The notes: generated by a model from the letters alone, not told the origin. A stretch of 64,000 nt of DNA from Chrysomallon squamiferum (GCA_012295275.1 CM022673.1:25999261-26063260); one strand, 5' to 3'. Counted from the first letter of the stretch, positions 14,939-27,393 are shown. Program-made: numbers and translations.

Positions 14939-15575
14939 TAAATGAAGAAGAAAACGAGAAAAAGAAAACGAAGTGGTCATCATCATCATCATCATAACAA
15001 CAACAACAACAATAAAACCAAGAAGACCTGGACTATCTTACAGATGATTTTCGCACATGACTCTGACTCCAAAGGTTTTTTTTAATGAGTAACCAATGCA
15101 CGTAATGAATAAGTATTTTATGCAGTCTCATTTCGCAATTACATCAACACTTAAAACACAAACACTAACAGTAACGTCTTATAATTCTTTAACTTGGCGA
15201 GAATTTGTATCAGTGACATGGATCCTACTTGCAACAGAAGATTTTAAAGAACCATTTGTATCAACGCGATGAAAATATCAAATGTCTTGTTCACGTAAAA
15301 CATTTTAAAACTGGTGCTATTTTATCGATCATTTCGAGGCTTCGTAAAGAGCGTGTCTTCTTTTCCTACAAGAGGCTTATTTTTGTGTGTGACTGTGAAA
15401 ATGGACAAGATTAACTAAGAAAGCCGCCGAAGTAATTTAACTAAAAACTGCTGATAAAAATAAACAAGTAAATAAGAATTATAGATATGCAAACACAAGC
15501 AAATAATTATACATGTGTGTCTGCATGTGTGTGAGCGCGTGCGTGTGTATGTGTGTCCGTATATATATATATAAT
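11885..15575. other. gene-free interval with a GC-richer island
   Basis: 12390-12840 is distinctly less AT-rich, with CpGs (GGAGCGCGAGAG near 12553) but no supported exon. 13827-14015 holds a 62-codon minus-strand ORF of normal composition that I do not recognise. The rest has ATT/TTA arrays (12869-12916), AAC, AAAT and TAA runs and T-tracts (12930-12990, 14630-14702). Confidence 0.55.
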
Positions 15576-15583
15576 CACACACA

Positions 15584-15671
<88 letters not shown>
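15576..15671. repeat. (CA)n(GA)n compound microsatellite
   Basis: About 25 bases of AC followed directly by about 70 of AG. Confidence 0.95.
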
Positions 15672-15675
<4 letters not shown>

Positions 15676-15908
15676 CACGAAAACACCTCTAATTCGTGTT
15701 CATATTACAAGATCGGTTTCAGTACAGTAACGTTAGTAGAGTTATTTTTATCCTCCAAGGTATTCGACTGGTATTTGCTTGTGAGGAGGTAATTAGAATT
15801 AGACAAATTCTCCAATCGACTTGAAAGCTTTTAGTTTCCATGCTCTTTTTTTCTTCTACATTTCTCTATTATTCTTCTTCTTATTATTTTTATTCTTTCT
15901 TTTTTTAT

Positions 15909-15946
<38 letters not shown>

Positions 15947-16559
15947 ATTACTCCAAAGTCACAATTTATGTGGGAAAAATGAAGATAAGATTTGAATGTA
16001 GCTTATAAGCGGGACTGAACGTTTTACCAGAAGTGACCTTATTCCGAGGCGTCGATTCGTGCGCCACAATTACGTGCTTTCATTGATACAACGCCAATCA
16101 CATTAAATCGAGTCGATAAACATCGGCGTGCAATACGAAAATCGATAACATCAGCATGCCGTAAGAAAATCGATAGCAGGCGATTTCCGCGATGATGGGG
16201 AATTGTCGGCCTATTCTACAAATTCAGACATAAGTGAAGTCATTAACGAAAAACATACACCGCTGGTTATCAGCTTTCAGAATGGTTGCAAAATAATAGG
16301 TTGTACATTGTAATAAACTCCAAAAACAAATATCTTAGCTGGAGTCGTTAGAGTGCGAGTTTTGTTTTGTTATAGGCCAATTTATTACGTATATTTACTT
16401 GGCAAAATGTTTTGGCTTCATTTTATTTTGTTATTTATTAAACTCCCCTCCCCTTCCCTTTCTGTTTACCTTTTATTTTATTTTATTTTATTTTATTTTA
16501 TTTTATTTATAAATATATGGTTTTTTTTTGTTGTTGTTGTTTTTTCATTATTTCTTATC
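15672..16559. other. gene-free interval with ATCGAT-rich segment
   Basis: T-tract at 15909-15942. 16040-16200 is GC-richer and carries repeated ATCGATA motifs in a roughly 28-bp imperfect direct repeat. A TTTTA array occurs near 16470-16507. No coding exon seen. Confidence 0.55.
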
Positions 16560-16686
16560 ATTTTATTTTTAAAATACTTTTTATGGTTTCTGCGGAAGGA
16601 AATGATCAGGAGACAAATTTAGGAAAGGATTCCAGGAGTTTATAATGACAGTAATGATAATAAAATAAAACAAAACAAAACAACAA

Positions 16687-16726
<40 letters not shown>

Positions 16727-18670
16727 AAAAGAAAACAAAATAAAACAAAATAAAAATTCATAGTGAAGAATGTTGATTTCTCACGAGAATAATGCCTCAT
16801 CATCCTAATTAGGGTTCTTGTTTTCACACATCACAAATCAATAAACTGTTTTTAATTTCAAATAAATAAATAAATAAATAAATGGTATTACATTGTCTAA
16901 AATAAGAGGAGACATTTGATGACGATTTAAATTCGTCCATGATTATATTTGTATGTATGTATGTACATATATGTATGTTTATACATAAATTAATGTTATT
17001 ATGCTGACATAAAATAAAAATCGTTATTTCATCACCTAAACTAAATTCTACTTGGACAGTGAGCTACTTAATTCCAAAATGGAAATCATCAAAATGGAAA
17101 TACTAAAGAAAATATATTAATAACATCTATCAAAGCTGTATCAGTTAATTCCTACTGACAGAGCCTATTAGACGGCTAAAAGATGATTAAGACTTGTAAG
17201 TGCAGACAAGAACGATCAGGAATATTTTACAGTAATTTTATTCAACTGTCACATACAGGAATCTCCTGCAATGATTTCTCCCAAGTGTCATCAAACAAGC
17301 GAACCGGAAACACGTCAAATCAATACAATTCAAGATCGACAACCTTTTAAAAACCTGACACAGAGAAGATCTAACCCGACTTACGAGAACTTGAACTTTT
17401 ACACAAAATAGGTTTATTAGTATCAGTAAATTTGCTGTCATAGAACATCCTAGTGACTGGAAGTCTGTGTTCATCAGCATTACGCTTTAATGATATCATT
17501 TCCGTTAGTGTGTGTGTGTGTGTGTGTGTGTGTGGGGTATATATACACTTATCGCACGTTAGTATGTATGTATATATATAAAATATATGTATCTATGAGT
17601 GCGTGCGTTGTTGTGTGTATATATATATATGCATATATACACACACACATACATACGAATATGTATATATATGTATATGTTTTAAAAAATCGGTTACATT
17701 GAATTAATTTAATCAAATTATTAAATTCATCACCTTGCTATGTTTTAATAAAACAAAATTAATTATGAAATTAAATCATATTTTTTATACTTCTGTTTTC
17801 TTTCTCTCTTTCTATTTTTCCCTCTTTTTTTTCTTCTTAATTAATTTGAGCGTAAAATCGATAGGTTATTAATTTGTGTTTTATTTATTTATTTATTTAC
17901 AAAATTTTATTTTGGAAAAATGCAAAATTATTTCTTACTCATTCATACTCAGAAATTATGAGATGAATATATCAGGAATGCATTATACATTCACACATAC
18001 GAATTTTAAAGCGATACATGTCGCCTTTATTGATTTTGTCTTTGTAGTGAAATCTGTTTTATTATAAAATGTAAACTGCACACATTTCTCTCATTAGTCT
18101 GGCTGTATTTATAAAGCAGCTAAAGACATATGCTAACAAATCAGACACACAGAAGTTTAAATACACTGTTTTCTAATGCACGCATTTGCTGTTATATTGT
18201 TAACGTAATTCTCTCGATGGTAAATCTTTCACACGTTGGTATCAGAAATCGTCTGAGGGATTTTATGAACAATCAGCAGCGAAAATAAAGATTATTTCTA
18301 CATATATATGTAGAAAAAAGTTTTGTTTATATATATACTTTAAATTAATAATCGTTTCGCAGAAGTAAACACGACCATATAAACTTTTCGTACTGCTTAT
18401 TCATTTGTTGTTATTTCTCAGTAGTAGTAATTAATTCAAATTATACATAATACTTTGTTTGCACGCTTTTCGGGTTTATCTCTATATTTGCTGCTGTGCT
18501 GCACTGGAATGTAGCAAATTATTATTAATGGATATTTGTCTGTTCGTTCACAATAAATGTCATTAATTTACACAGTGAAAGACTTTTTTTATTTAGCGAT
18601 CTGTTTACCGAACATGCATACAAACAATATCTGAATGTTATGGATGTATTGAAATTTCTATAATATGGCA

Positions 18671-18703
<33 letters not shown>

Positions 18704-18936
18704 ATAATAATAGTAATAAAAAAAAAAAAATAAAAATCCTACAGCACGCAAAATGTTTGCTGAAAATGTTTTGAAACAAATAATAAATGAACAAACTCAT
18801 ACAAGTAATAATAATAATTAAATTAGAAAAATAATTTAATAATAATAAAATTAAGAACAATACTGCAAACAAACCTTTTTAATGTCGATTTTAAACAACT
18901 AAGACAAGCCATTGACAATCTTTTTATCAGTGTCAT

Positions 18937-18988
<52 letters not shown>

Positions 18989-19011
18989 CAGATAGATAGA
19001 TAGATATAGAT
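18937..19011. repeat. (GATA)n microsatellite
   Basis: Near-perfect TAGA/GATA tetranucleotide array of about 75 bases inside duplication copy 1. Confidence 0.95.
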
Positions 19012-19840
19012 ATTTAATAATAATTTTAAAAATAAAAATAAAGAAAATTAAAAAATATGGAAATATCTTGACTTATTAAAGATGAGCATCCTTGTAAGAT
19101 GAATGTTAATTTGTTGACTGGAATTTTAAAAATGCTTCTTTACAGCCAGTATAAATGTCAAACTAGTTAAAATTGTTGTATATTAATCCATTACAGTTAA
19201 TCAGTTATTAGCAGACAAAAAAAGATGGTGAAAATTGGCAGTCAACCAAGAGCAGATACATGTGTGTTCTCTAATACGTTACTAGAAGATAATCAGATTT
19301 TTTAAAAACATTTTCAGATGATAACCAAAACTGTGTCTTGTACACTGGCAAATCTGAGGTATTATTAATTCACGAAACAAAGAGGTCATTTTTATTTTAT
19401 ATTATTATTTCTTTTTTTCTTCTTGGATGTTTCAACAGTATTCTCCGTCACCTTGAACAACCTATCGTATTAAAGAGTTTAATATTTGGATTGGGAAATA
19501 GCCCTACAGGGGGCTGTATGAAAGAGAACAGCTCCTGACCATATTTAAACAGTTCACAAATAATGTTCTTGGGATTTTCATTAGTTTGAAATTTAAATTA
19601 AATTACTTTTGGCGCATCTAAAATGACCCTCCCACGGGATGAGAGAGGGCAAAAATAGAATTGATTGTGAAAGTAATTACAGTCTGTTCTTCATCAGAGA
19701 GACGATGAGTAAATAGCCTTGAAGAGTTGTCGCCCTTTTATATTATTTATAGACACAGAAAGAAATGGTTTATTAAAGACATTTTAACAAAACGCGTAAC
19801 TTTTTAATCTGTATTAACGTGGCATCATACACATGGTTAA

Positions 19841-19872
<32 letters not shown>

Positions 19873-20313
19873 TTAAATTATTAAACATTTTGATGCAAAC
19901 ATTATTATATAAACTTCTCATATATAACATTTAAAACATTAAAAAATTAAATTAAATTAAAAAGTAATAATTAATAAATAAATTAATGATTTAACTTAAA
20001 CTAATTACTATGAAGCATATTAAAAATAAATCTATTTTCTGTATGTACGTTAATTTGTGGTGTCTGGGTGCGTGTGTGTGTGTGTGAAATATATTATTCT
20101 TTGTTAGAAAGTTATTTTGAAGAGTAATTTTAGGAATACTGTAACACTGTTTCGTTTTTGAAATTTACAGAATACTTTTCAAATATTTCAAACAATAAGA
20201 ATAGCTCAACCACTGTTCTGAGTTTATAAATTAAATTTTATTTTCTTTAGTTCAAGGAAACGTGTCATTCTTGTTTTAACAAAGATCTGTATTTAACTAT
20301 AATTTCCCACTGC

Positions 20314-20344
20314 TGTTCTTTTCAAGGCAAGCTCTTCCTGTTCC
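20314..20344 (-). pseudogene. relic of propeptide exon 3 in duplicate copy 1
   Basis: Acceptor TCTATCAG is followed by a base plus EQEELALKRT, matching EQDDLALKRT of the intact exon 3. The next roughly 80 bases of exon 3, including its donor, are missing, and the hormone and signal exons have no counterpart in this copy. The three differences from the intact copy are conservative (CAA to CAG, GAC to GAA, GAC to GAG). No functional product is expected, though the acceptor is preserved. Confidence 0.65.
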
Positions 20345-20850
20345 CTGATAGAAAAAAGAAAATTTTGTTGACAGTATTTTTACTTTACATTAAATCAAAT
20401 GACAGAAGATTACATTTTAACTTAACAATAACATTTTGTTTTACTTTCACTTTTGCACTCTATACTTTAAAAGTCATGAACCCCTTAAAAAAAAACCCCA
20501 AAAAACAAAACCCCAACAAAAACAATATAGAACTTTGTTGCTTGTGAATATGAAACTCTAAAGAGGGGAGACAACTGGGATTTTAAAAATATTTTTTGCC
20601 ATGTTTGCCTAGGCTGATATATTATTATTATTTTACACATAAAAACAATTATTTATGTAATTTAAATAGGTTCTTTAAAAATGTTCTTAAAACTTTATTT
20701 TCGAATACGGATTTACTGTTAGTAAAATAATGGGCTATTAAGTAATATTTAATAAAAAGTATTTTGATACTTTCAGTTCCATTCTTTTCTAAGAGGTGTA
20801 CTACATAGCACAATTATTACATTATTAAGTGCTTATTTAGTTGATTTATA

Positions 20851-21036
20851 GTAATCAGCCAATCACCAACCTCGTACTTTAGTAGATTTTTACTAATCAG
20901 CCAATCAGCAAATTTCTTATGATAGTACATTTATCCTAATCAGCCAATCAGCAAACTTCATACTTTCAGTTGATTTATACTAATCAGCCAATCACGAACA
21001 TCGTACTTTAGTAGCTTTATATTAATCAGCCAATCA
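20851..21036. repeat. CCAAT-bearing tandem repeat, copy 1
   Basis: Five imperfect units of about 43 bases, each with TAATCAGCCAATCA or a near match, separated by TTAGTAGATTTATA-type spacers. Confidence 0.8.
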
Positions 21037-21740
21037 TCAGCTTTATATCACTGTTAATCTATATGCTGTATTACTTTTCAGCCTGCCTTTGTTCTCTTGG
21101 GGAGTTACGAACAGATCTTTTTTCCCAGGCCATAACTATATAGCTTTCCAGCTTCCTGAAGCCTCTCTACGACATACGGCTTACACGGCTCATGGTTGTT
21201 ATTAATATTGCTCGTTTCTTGCAAAATGCAGTTTTGATATTAATTGTAAAATTCACTGAAAAGAATACGTTGAAATCCTAAATTATTTCTCAGTAATACA
21301 AATGGGTATAATCTTATAATAACCAAACAAGTTTCGATTTATTAAAATATTAAAAAATTATGGATTCATCTGTCTCATCTAGAAAACATTTAACATTTTA
21401 TTAGTTCGATTTTAAATATCAATTAAATAATTAATATATATATTTATGATGTATAACATATTTAAATATAATTTTGTTAGTAAAGCTGAACATTTAATAT
21501 ATATGTGTATGTATGTATGTATGTGCATATTAAGAATGTATGTGCGTGATTATCTATGTATATATGTTTGGATAGATGGATGGATGGGTGTGTAAATATG
21601 GATGGTTGTGCTTGCCTATGTATGTAGTTTAGTATTTTGAATATTTTCTGTCTTATGTACGTCTGAACAGACTCTGCACATAGACAATATCTGGGAACGC
21701 ACTGGTGCGGGAGGACAAAGTCCAATCATGACCTCACAAA

Positions 21741-21829
21741 CCCGTCAGATGCCACTGACGAGACTCGAACGTATGGACCCCATTCACCCGCTCTCCGAAG
21801 GCGAACGACGTTCGGCCATCGAGGCAACC
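21741..21829 (-). mobile_element. tRNA-derived SINE head, copy A
   Basis: The minus strand has an A-box-like GATGGCCGAAC (21820-21810) and a B box CGTTCGAGTCT (21771-21761), spaced as in a class II (Leu/Ser-like) tRNA, but not a foldable intact tRNA. A SINE-like body with CATC/CATA-rich tail runs on to about 21480. ATGT arrays flank it. Same family as 40500-40585, but the two lie within duplicated blocks, so they are probably one insertion copied. Confidence 0.6.
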
Positions 21830-21847
21830 TTTGTATGTATGTATGTA

Positions 21848-21900
<53 letters not shown>

Positions 21901-22149
21901 GCAAGTATGTACATGAATAAGTGTTTACGTATTTATCAATTACACATAACCTTCACAGTTTTAAGAAATCTGAAAACATGGCTGATACGTGATAGGTCAC
22001 AGGATCACTTCATTCCTAGTTATTTTCCATTCTAGTCAGTGTCCCTATATTTATATATATTAGATAACACAGCGTGTGATTTTATTTGTATAGGCAACGA
22101 ATATTAAAAAATGTTTTACTTCTAACTGATGAGAGCAGCCAGTGATGGA

Positions 22150-22201
22150 TAAACAAACAAACAAACAAACAAACAAACAAACAAACAAACAGATAGATAA
22201 G

Positions 22202-22248
<47 letters not shown>

Positions 22249-22275
22249 ACAAAGAAACAAATAAATAAATAAATG
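22150..22275. repeat. (AAAC)n(AAAT)n microsatellite
   Basis: Tandem AAAC passes into AAAT tetranucleotides within duplication copy 1. Confidence 0.9.
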
Positions 22276-22382
22276 CTATATTAGACATGTTTATAACAAA
22301 AATATGAATAAAGGAATATAATTCCTTCATTCGTTCAAAAATGTGGTGACGTTCTGATCAATAAAGGTTTAAAAATAACAAT

Positions 22383-22735
22383 GGTACATACCGCAGAAGT
22401 ACTACGCTCGTACTGTCTAGCCAAGTCGACTACAAGCACACCTCTCTCATGTTTTTCTATGATTTCATACTTTAATTCCGCTTCTCAGCAGTGTCCTTTG
22501 CACTCACTTTCTTAGGATGCATGGTCAGAAAATTTTTTTTTTTTTAGCAAAATACTGCACAAAACGCGAGCACAACACAACAGAGATGCTTTAATGGTGA
22601 GATAACTATGTGAAGAAAAACGAGTGAGACGCGGGATGCTGGCCGGATGTTGCGTTGTTCGTTGCGCCAACTAGAGGTGGCATATCTAAAGCTTGCTCGT
22701 AAGTTCGTGCACTCGTAAGTCGAGGTACCACTGTA
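22383..22735 (-). mobile_element. Tigger/pogo-type transposon, truncated 5' end
   Basis: Minus strand begins after TA with CAGTGGTACCTCGACTTACG, a typical Tigger-like terminal sequence. About 230 bases in is a degraded transposase start (MHPKKVSAKDTAEKR, then after a frameshift KYEIIEKHERG and VVDLARQYERSTSAVCTI), matching the N-terminal helix-turn-helix region of pogo-family transposases. It is cut off near 22383 with no second terminus. The matching block near 41.2 kb lacks it. Confidence 0.75.
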
Positions 22736-24125
22736 TTATCTTATTAACAGCATAAAAAAGACATATATAATCGTTTTAAATACTAGATACATCTTTCTAT
22801 AACTTAACAAATCCTTTCTGTTTTATAATGAAAACGATTAAAGAAAGTAAAGACAGAAACAAAAATTCTGCTAATGAAGAAAAATATAGAAAAATATATT
22901 TAATTTTTATATACATTATATATATGTTTTTGTATATATGTGTATGCATATATTTATATATACATGCATGTATGTATGCATTTAGGTAGTTAGGTAGGTA
23001 GGTAGGTAGGTAGGTTTATATGTGTGTATATATGTATGTATGTAGGTATGTATGTATGTGTGCATGTATATATATATGTGTTGTGTGTGCGTATGTATAT
23101 TGTCACGAAATTCAGACTGTGTAACAAATTTATCTTTATGCTACATCCGGCTGTTTATATTTATGTCATGGAATTCAAATTGCGTAACTAATTGTTACTT
23201 CAATCACGTCCGCTCTTTTTATTTTTGCCACCAATTTTTCAACTCCATGGCTTTGTTTTAAAAGTGCTGGAACTTGGTAATTAAGCAGACAGAAAACTAA
23301 TGTTTTTGAATACGGACGAGTATGTTAAGCAGTTGTCTGTTCTTATTTTGATAGTGTATAATGTGCAATTAACCTGTGTCAATAACATTGAATGTACTAA
23401 AAGTTTAATTGTTTAATCTGTTCTCCGTGATTCTTATTTTGTCTTGGTTCCCCGTATGACCTTAGTCGTATCATTAATCAAAATTAAATATATGTTTTAT
23501 CGATTGTATTGTGTATTATTATCAAATCACCTGTATATCATAATTAATTAATTAACTCGTATCTTAACTTGTATTTTGTTTATTTCTCTAGTGGATAGAT
23601 AGAATTATTGATTTAATAGATTGCTGTCAATTTAGGATTTATATTCCTTGTTATCTTAGGTTGAGTCTTAATATAACATCCATTGTTATACTTTTAATTT
23701 TTAAAATATTTTTTAGGTTTTTGCGAGGTGAAAGGATGAGGAGAAAAATTTACTTGGACAGTGAGATACTTAATTACAAAACGGAAATCATCAAAATGGA
23801 AATACTAAAGAAAATATATTAATAACATTTATCAAAGCTGTATCAGTTAATTCCTATTGACAGAGCCTATTAGACGGCTAAAAGATGATTAAGACTTGTA
23901 AGTGGAGACAAGAACGATCAGGAATATTTTACAGTAATTTTATTCAACTGTCACATACAGAAATCTCCTGCAATGATTTCTCCCAAGTGTCATCAAACAA
24001 GCGAACCGGAAACACGTCAAATCAATAAAAATCAAGATCGACAACCGTTTTAAAAACTTGACACAGAGAAGATCTAACCCGACTTACGAGAACTTGAACT
24101 TTTACACAAAATCGGTTTATTAGTA

Positions 24126-24384
24126 CAGGTACCGGACCAATTATCCGGCGTCCTGAAGTCCGGAAAGACCAGAAAACGTGAAGTTTTTCCCGACGCTATT
24201 TTCATAGTTAGCGCTACTCTTTCATTCACTCGCCACAGTTGTGTATCGTCATTTTTCTTTATGTTTTTAATTTTAAAATGTTTATGTCTAATTATTTACG
24301 TATTTAGATGCCTTGGTACCAGAAAACCTGAACATCTAGAAATCCGGAATCCCCAAGGAGTCCGGATAATTGGTCCGGTACCTG
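24126..24384. mobile_element. pogo/Tc1-mariner-type MITE, 259 bp
   Basis: Perfect 23-bp terminal inverted repeats (CAGGTACCGGACC...CCGG at 24126-24148 and its complement at 24362-24384) flanked by TA on the left and GA, probably a mutated TA, on the right. Copy 1 has the uninterrupted site near 17.42 kb, which proves insertion. No coding capacity. The ATTATCCGG part is common in Tigger-like termini. Confidence 0.85.
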
Positions 24385-24550
24385 GATCAACAAGTTTGCT
24401 GTCACAGAACATCATAGAAGCCTGTGTTCATCAGCATTACACTTTAATGATGTCATTTCCATTAGTCTGTGTGTGTATGTGTGTATACTTAACGTAAGCA
24501 CGTTAGTATATCTGTATATATTTATTTGTATATATGTTTCTATGTATGTT

Positions 24551-24557
24551 GTGTGTG

Positions 24558-24588
<31 letters not shown>

Positions 24589-24620
24589 ATATATATATAT
24601 ACACACACACACGCACACAC
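24551..24620. repeat. (CTAT)n(AT)n(CA)n compound microsatellite
   Basis: Tandem CTAT tetranucleotides, then a short AT run and CA dinucleotides; variant of the equivalent GT/AT tract near 17.5-17.65 kb. Confidence 0.9.
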
Positions 24621-25435
24621 ATACGTATGATTGTATGCATGTGTATGTATCTATGTATGGTTGTATGTGTGTATGTTAAAACATATTTTTTGAAGTAAAA
24701 GATATCGGTTATAATGAATTACTTTAATCAAATTATGAAATTCATCACCTCGCTATGTTTTAATAAAATAAAATTAATTATGAAATTACATCATATTTTT
24801 ATTACTTCTGACTTCTGTTTTCTTTCTCTTTTTTTTTATATTTTTTTTTTTTTTTTTTTTTTTTGCCTTATTTTATTTATTTATTATTATTATTATTATT
24901 TTTTTTTTGGAAACAAATAATAAATGAAGAAACTCATAAAAGTAATAATAATAAATAAATAAATTAGAAAAAAATATATATATTAATAAAATTAAGAACA
25001 ATACTGCAAACAAACTTTTTTAATGTCGATTTTAACACAGCTAAGACAAGCCATTGACTATCAATGCAATTATTTCTTTTTAAACATTCTTTTCATATAT
25101 ATATATATATATATATTCTTTTCATCAATATCATCATTCATTGCAAATCATTCATAATTAATTCTTTGACCACAGTTAAGCAAGACATAACTGAAGCAGT
25201 TGAAGAAACGTTAATCATGTATCATGTTGGTTCATTCTTTTAATTAGAATTGCCAGTCACCATGCAAAATATTTCGAGTTATCTTTTCTTTTTATTATAA
25301 CTGGTTTAATCCTAGATTTTTAAAATACGATCCTGTTCCAGCTTCAGTTTCACAATTTATTATGCAGTCATATGTTACGTGACAGAAAAACACGCACGGA
25401 ATGAAAACTCTCAGTATTTCTTTGACATTGGTGAG

Positions 25436-25436
25436 A

Positions 25437-25492
<56 letters not shown>
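25436..25492. repeat. (AAT)n microsatellite
   Basis: Pure AAT trinucleotide array; further broken AAT arrays continue to 25685. Confidence 0.95.
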
Positions 25493-25493
<1 letters not shown>

Positions 25494-26824
25494 TACATTT
25501 AATAAAGAATAATAAAAATTTAATAGTAATAAAAATGTAATTACAATAAATTAGTAACTTCAAAAAATAACGAAATCTTAGTAATAATAATAATAACAGA
25601 ATAATAATAATAATAGTAACAATAATAATAATAATAATAATAAAACAACAACAATAATAATGAAATAATAGTAATAATAATAACAAAATTTAGATTTTTA
25701 AAACAAATTTGATTTTAATATGCTTCAAATCTAAAATTAATATATACAGTAAATACATTAAAAGTCATTAACACAAAGAACCTAAAGATCCGATGTTGTT
25801 GATATACACAGCCAGGACACCTGTAACACCAAACACACCTGAAATAATAATATTTAAACAAAATATATATATGAAAAATATGAAAAAAAAAGACACATTA
25901 AATATTAATTTAGTTTAGTTATACAAAAGAATCAGGGGTAAAAGAAAAAATACAAATCTGAATTTGGGAACAGAGGGAAAAAACAATAAATTATCTTAAA
26001 AAAAGAAAGAAAAAAAAAAAGAGGAAAATACTATATAAAAAAACGATATATATATATAATGAAATAATAATAATAATAATAAAGAATATAAAAAAATATG
26101 GAAATATCTTGACTCATCCTTAAACATTGTGAGTTTCATTAGTTTAAAATTTAAATTAAATTACTTTTGGCGCATCTAAAATGACCCTCAAGGGATGAGA
26201 GAGGGCAAAAATAGAATTGATTGTGTAAGTAATTACAGTCTGTTCTTCATCAGAGAGACGATGAGTAAATAGCCTCGAAGAGTTGTTGCCCTTTATATTA
26301 TTTATAGCCGCAGAAAGAAATGGTTTATTAAAGACATTTTAACAAAACGCGTAACTTTTTAATCTGTGTTAACGTGGCATCAAACATTTGGTTAAACATA
26401 TATATAAATAATTAATTAAAAACATTATATATAAACTTATCATTAATAAGTAAAAAAAAAAGTAATAATAAATAAATAATTTAATTAAATTTAAATGATT
26501 TTAACTGATGATTAAACTAATTACTCTGAAGCATATTAAAAATAAATAAATTTTCTGTATATACGTTCATTTGTGGTGTGTGTGTCTGTGTGTCTTTCTG
26601 TGTATGTGTGTGTGTGTGTGTGTCGGTGTCTGTAAAATATAATATGCTTTGATAAAAAATTATTTTGAAGATTAATTCTAGGAATACTGTAACACTGGTT
26701 TTTTTTGGTTTTTTTGTGGGTTTTTTTTTTTTTTTTTTTTTTTTTTTAGAGTTTACAGAATACTTTCAAATATTTCAAACAATAAGAATAGCTCAACCAC
26801 TGTTCTGGATTTATAAATTAAAAT

Positions 26825-26830
26825 TTTATT
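26825..26830 (-). terminator. AATAAA polyadenylation signal of the calcitonin-like gene
   Basis: Minus-strand AATAAA about 90 bases after the stop codon would give a compact 3' UTR. The hexamer also survives in copy 1 near 20.24 kb. Cleavage site not determined. Confidence 0.45.
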
Positions 26831-26918
26831 TTTTCTTATTTTCTTAGCACACTGCAACGTATCAGAGTGAGGCAGAAGCAAACGCAAATGCACCTTGTTC
26901 CAGACGATCGTCTGTTTT

Positions 26919-27078
26919 TTATGTGAGGTTGTCGCTGCGAAGGAAAGGATGTGATCGACGACGTCGTCTTTTTCCTGGACTCAGGTGTGTTTTGAGCCAG
27001 TTGTACTGACTCGTTGCCCTGTCCAGTGATTCTGTCAGACAGTGGTTATTTCCCAGGTTCACAGCACAAGTCCTTTTT
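26919..27078 (-). CDS. calcitonin-like gene, exon 4: hormone exon
   Basis: The acceptor is TTATTTCTCTGTTTTACAG just above 27078. The exon gives KR, the 32-residue Cys-x8-Cys peptide, GKRRRRR and an 11-residue tail, then TAA at 26921-26919. Its base composition is clearly less AT-rich than its flanks. It has no counterpart in duplicate copy 1, where the flanking sequence is joined directly. Confidence 0.78.
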
Positions 27079-27193
27079 CTGTAAAACAGAGAAATAAGTG
27101 TTTAACAATAAAATAATTATATAATGTGTGTATGTGCGTATGTGCGTTTGGGTGTGTGTTTGTGTGTATATGTGTATGCATGTATGTATGTAG

Positions 27194-27241
<48 letters not shown>

Positions 27242-27393
27242 TATGTATGTATGTATGTATGTATGTATGTATATGTATGTATGTATATGTATATGTCTGT
27301 TTATATGTATATATGTATGTATGCATGTATGTATGTATATGTTTGTATGTATATGTATGTACGCATACTTGTATGCATATGTATGTGTCTGTG

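Larger units (their letters stand above)
16560..23060. repeat. duplication copy 1 (degenerate)
   Basis: Blocks here recur in the same order and orientation in copy 2: 16560-16620 with 23690-23755; 17050-17480 with 23752-24130; 18740-18900 with 24905-25070; 19590-19810 with 26140-26370; 20140-20240 with 26680-26830; 20280-21130 with 27660-28780; 21440-23060 with 40225-42040. Most blocks look about 95% identical by eye. The span equivalent to 28.8-40.2 kb is reduced to about 300 bases at 21130-21440. Contents beyond shared blocks include GATA and GT microsatellites. The only recognisable coding remnant is at 20314-20344. Confidence 0.75.

Noticed and set aside
20365-20547. ORF similar to one at 27863-28147
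   Set aside because: Similarity comes from the segmental duplication, and the frames are interrupted differently; not a conserved gene.
21741-21829. tRNA gene
   Set aside because: A and B boxes are present but the stems do not pair as an intact cloverleaf, and the body and tail are SINE-like.
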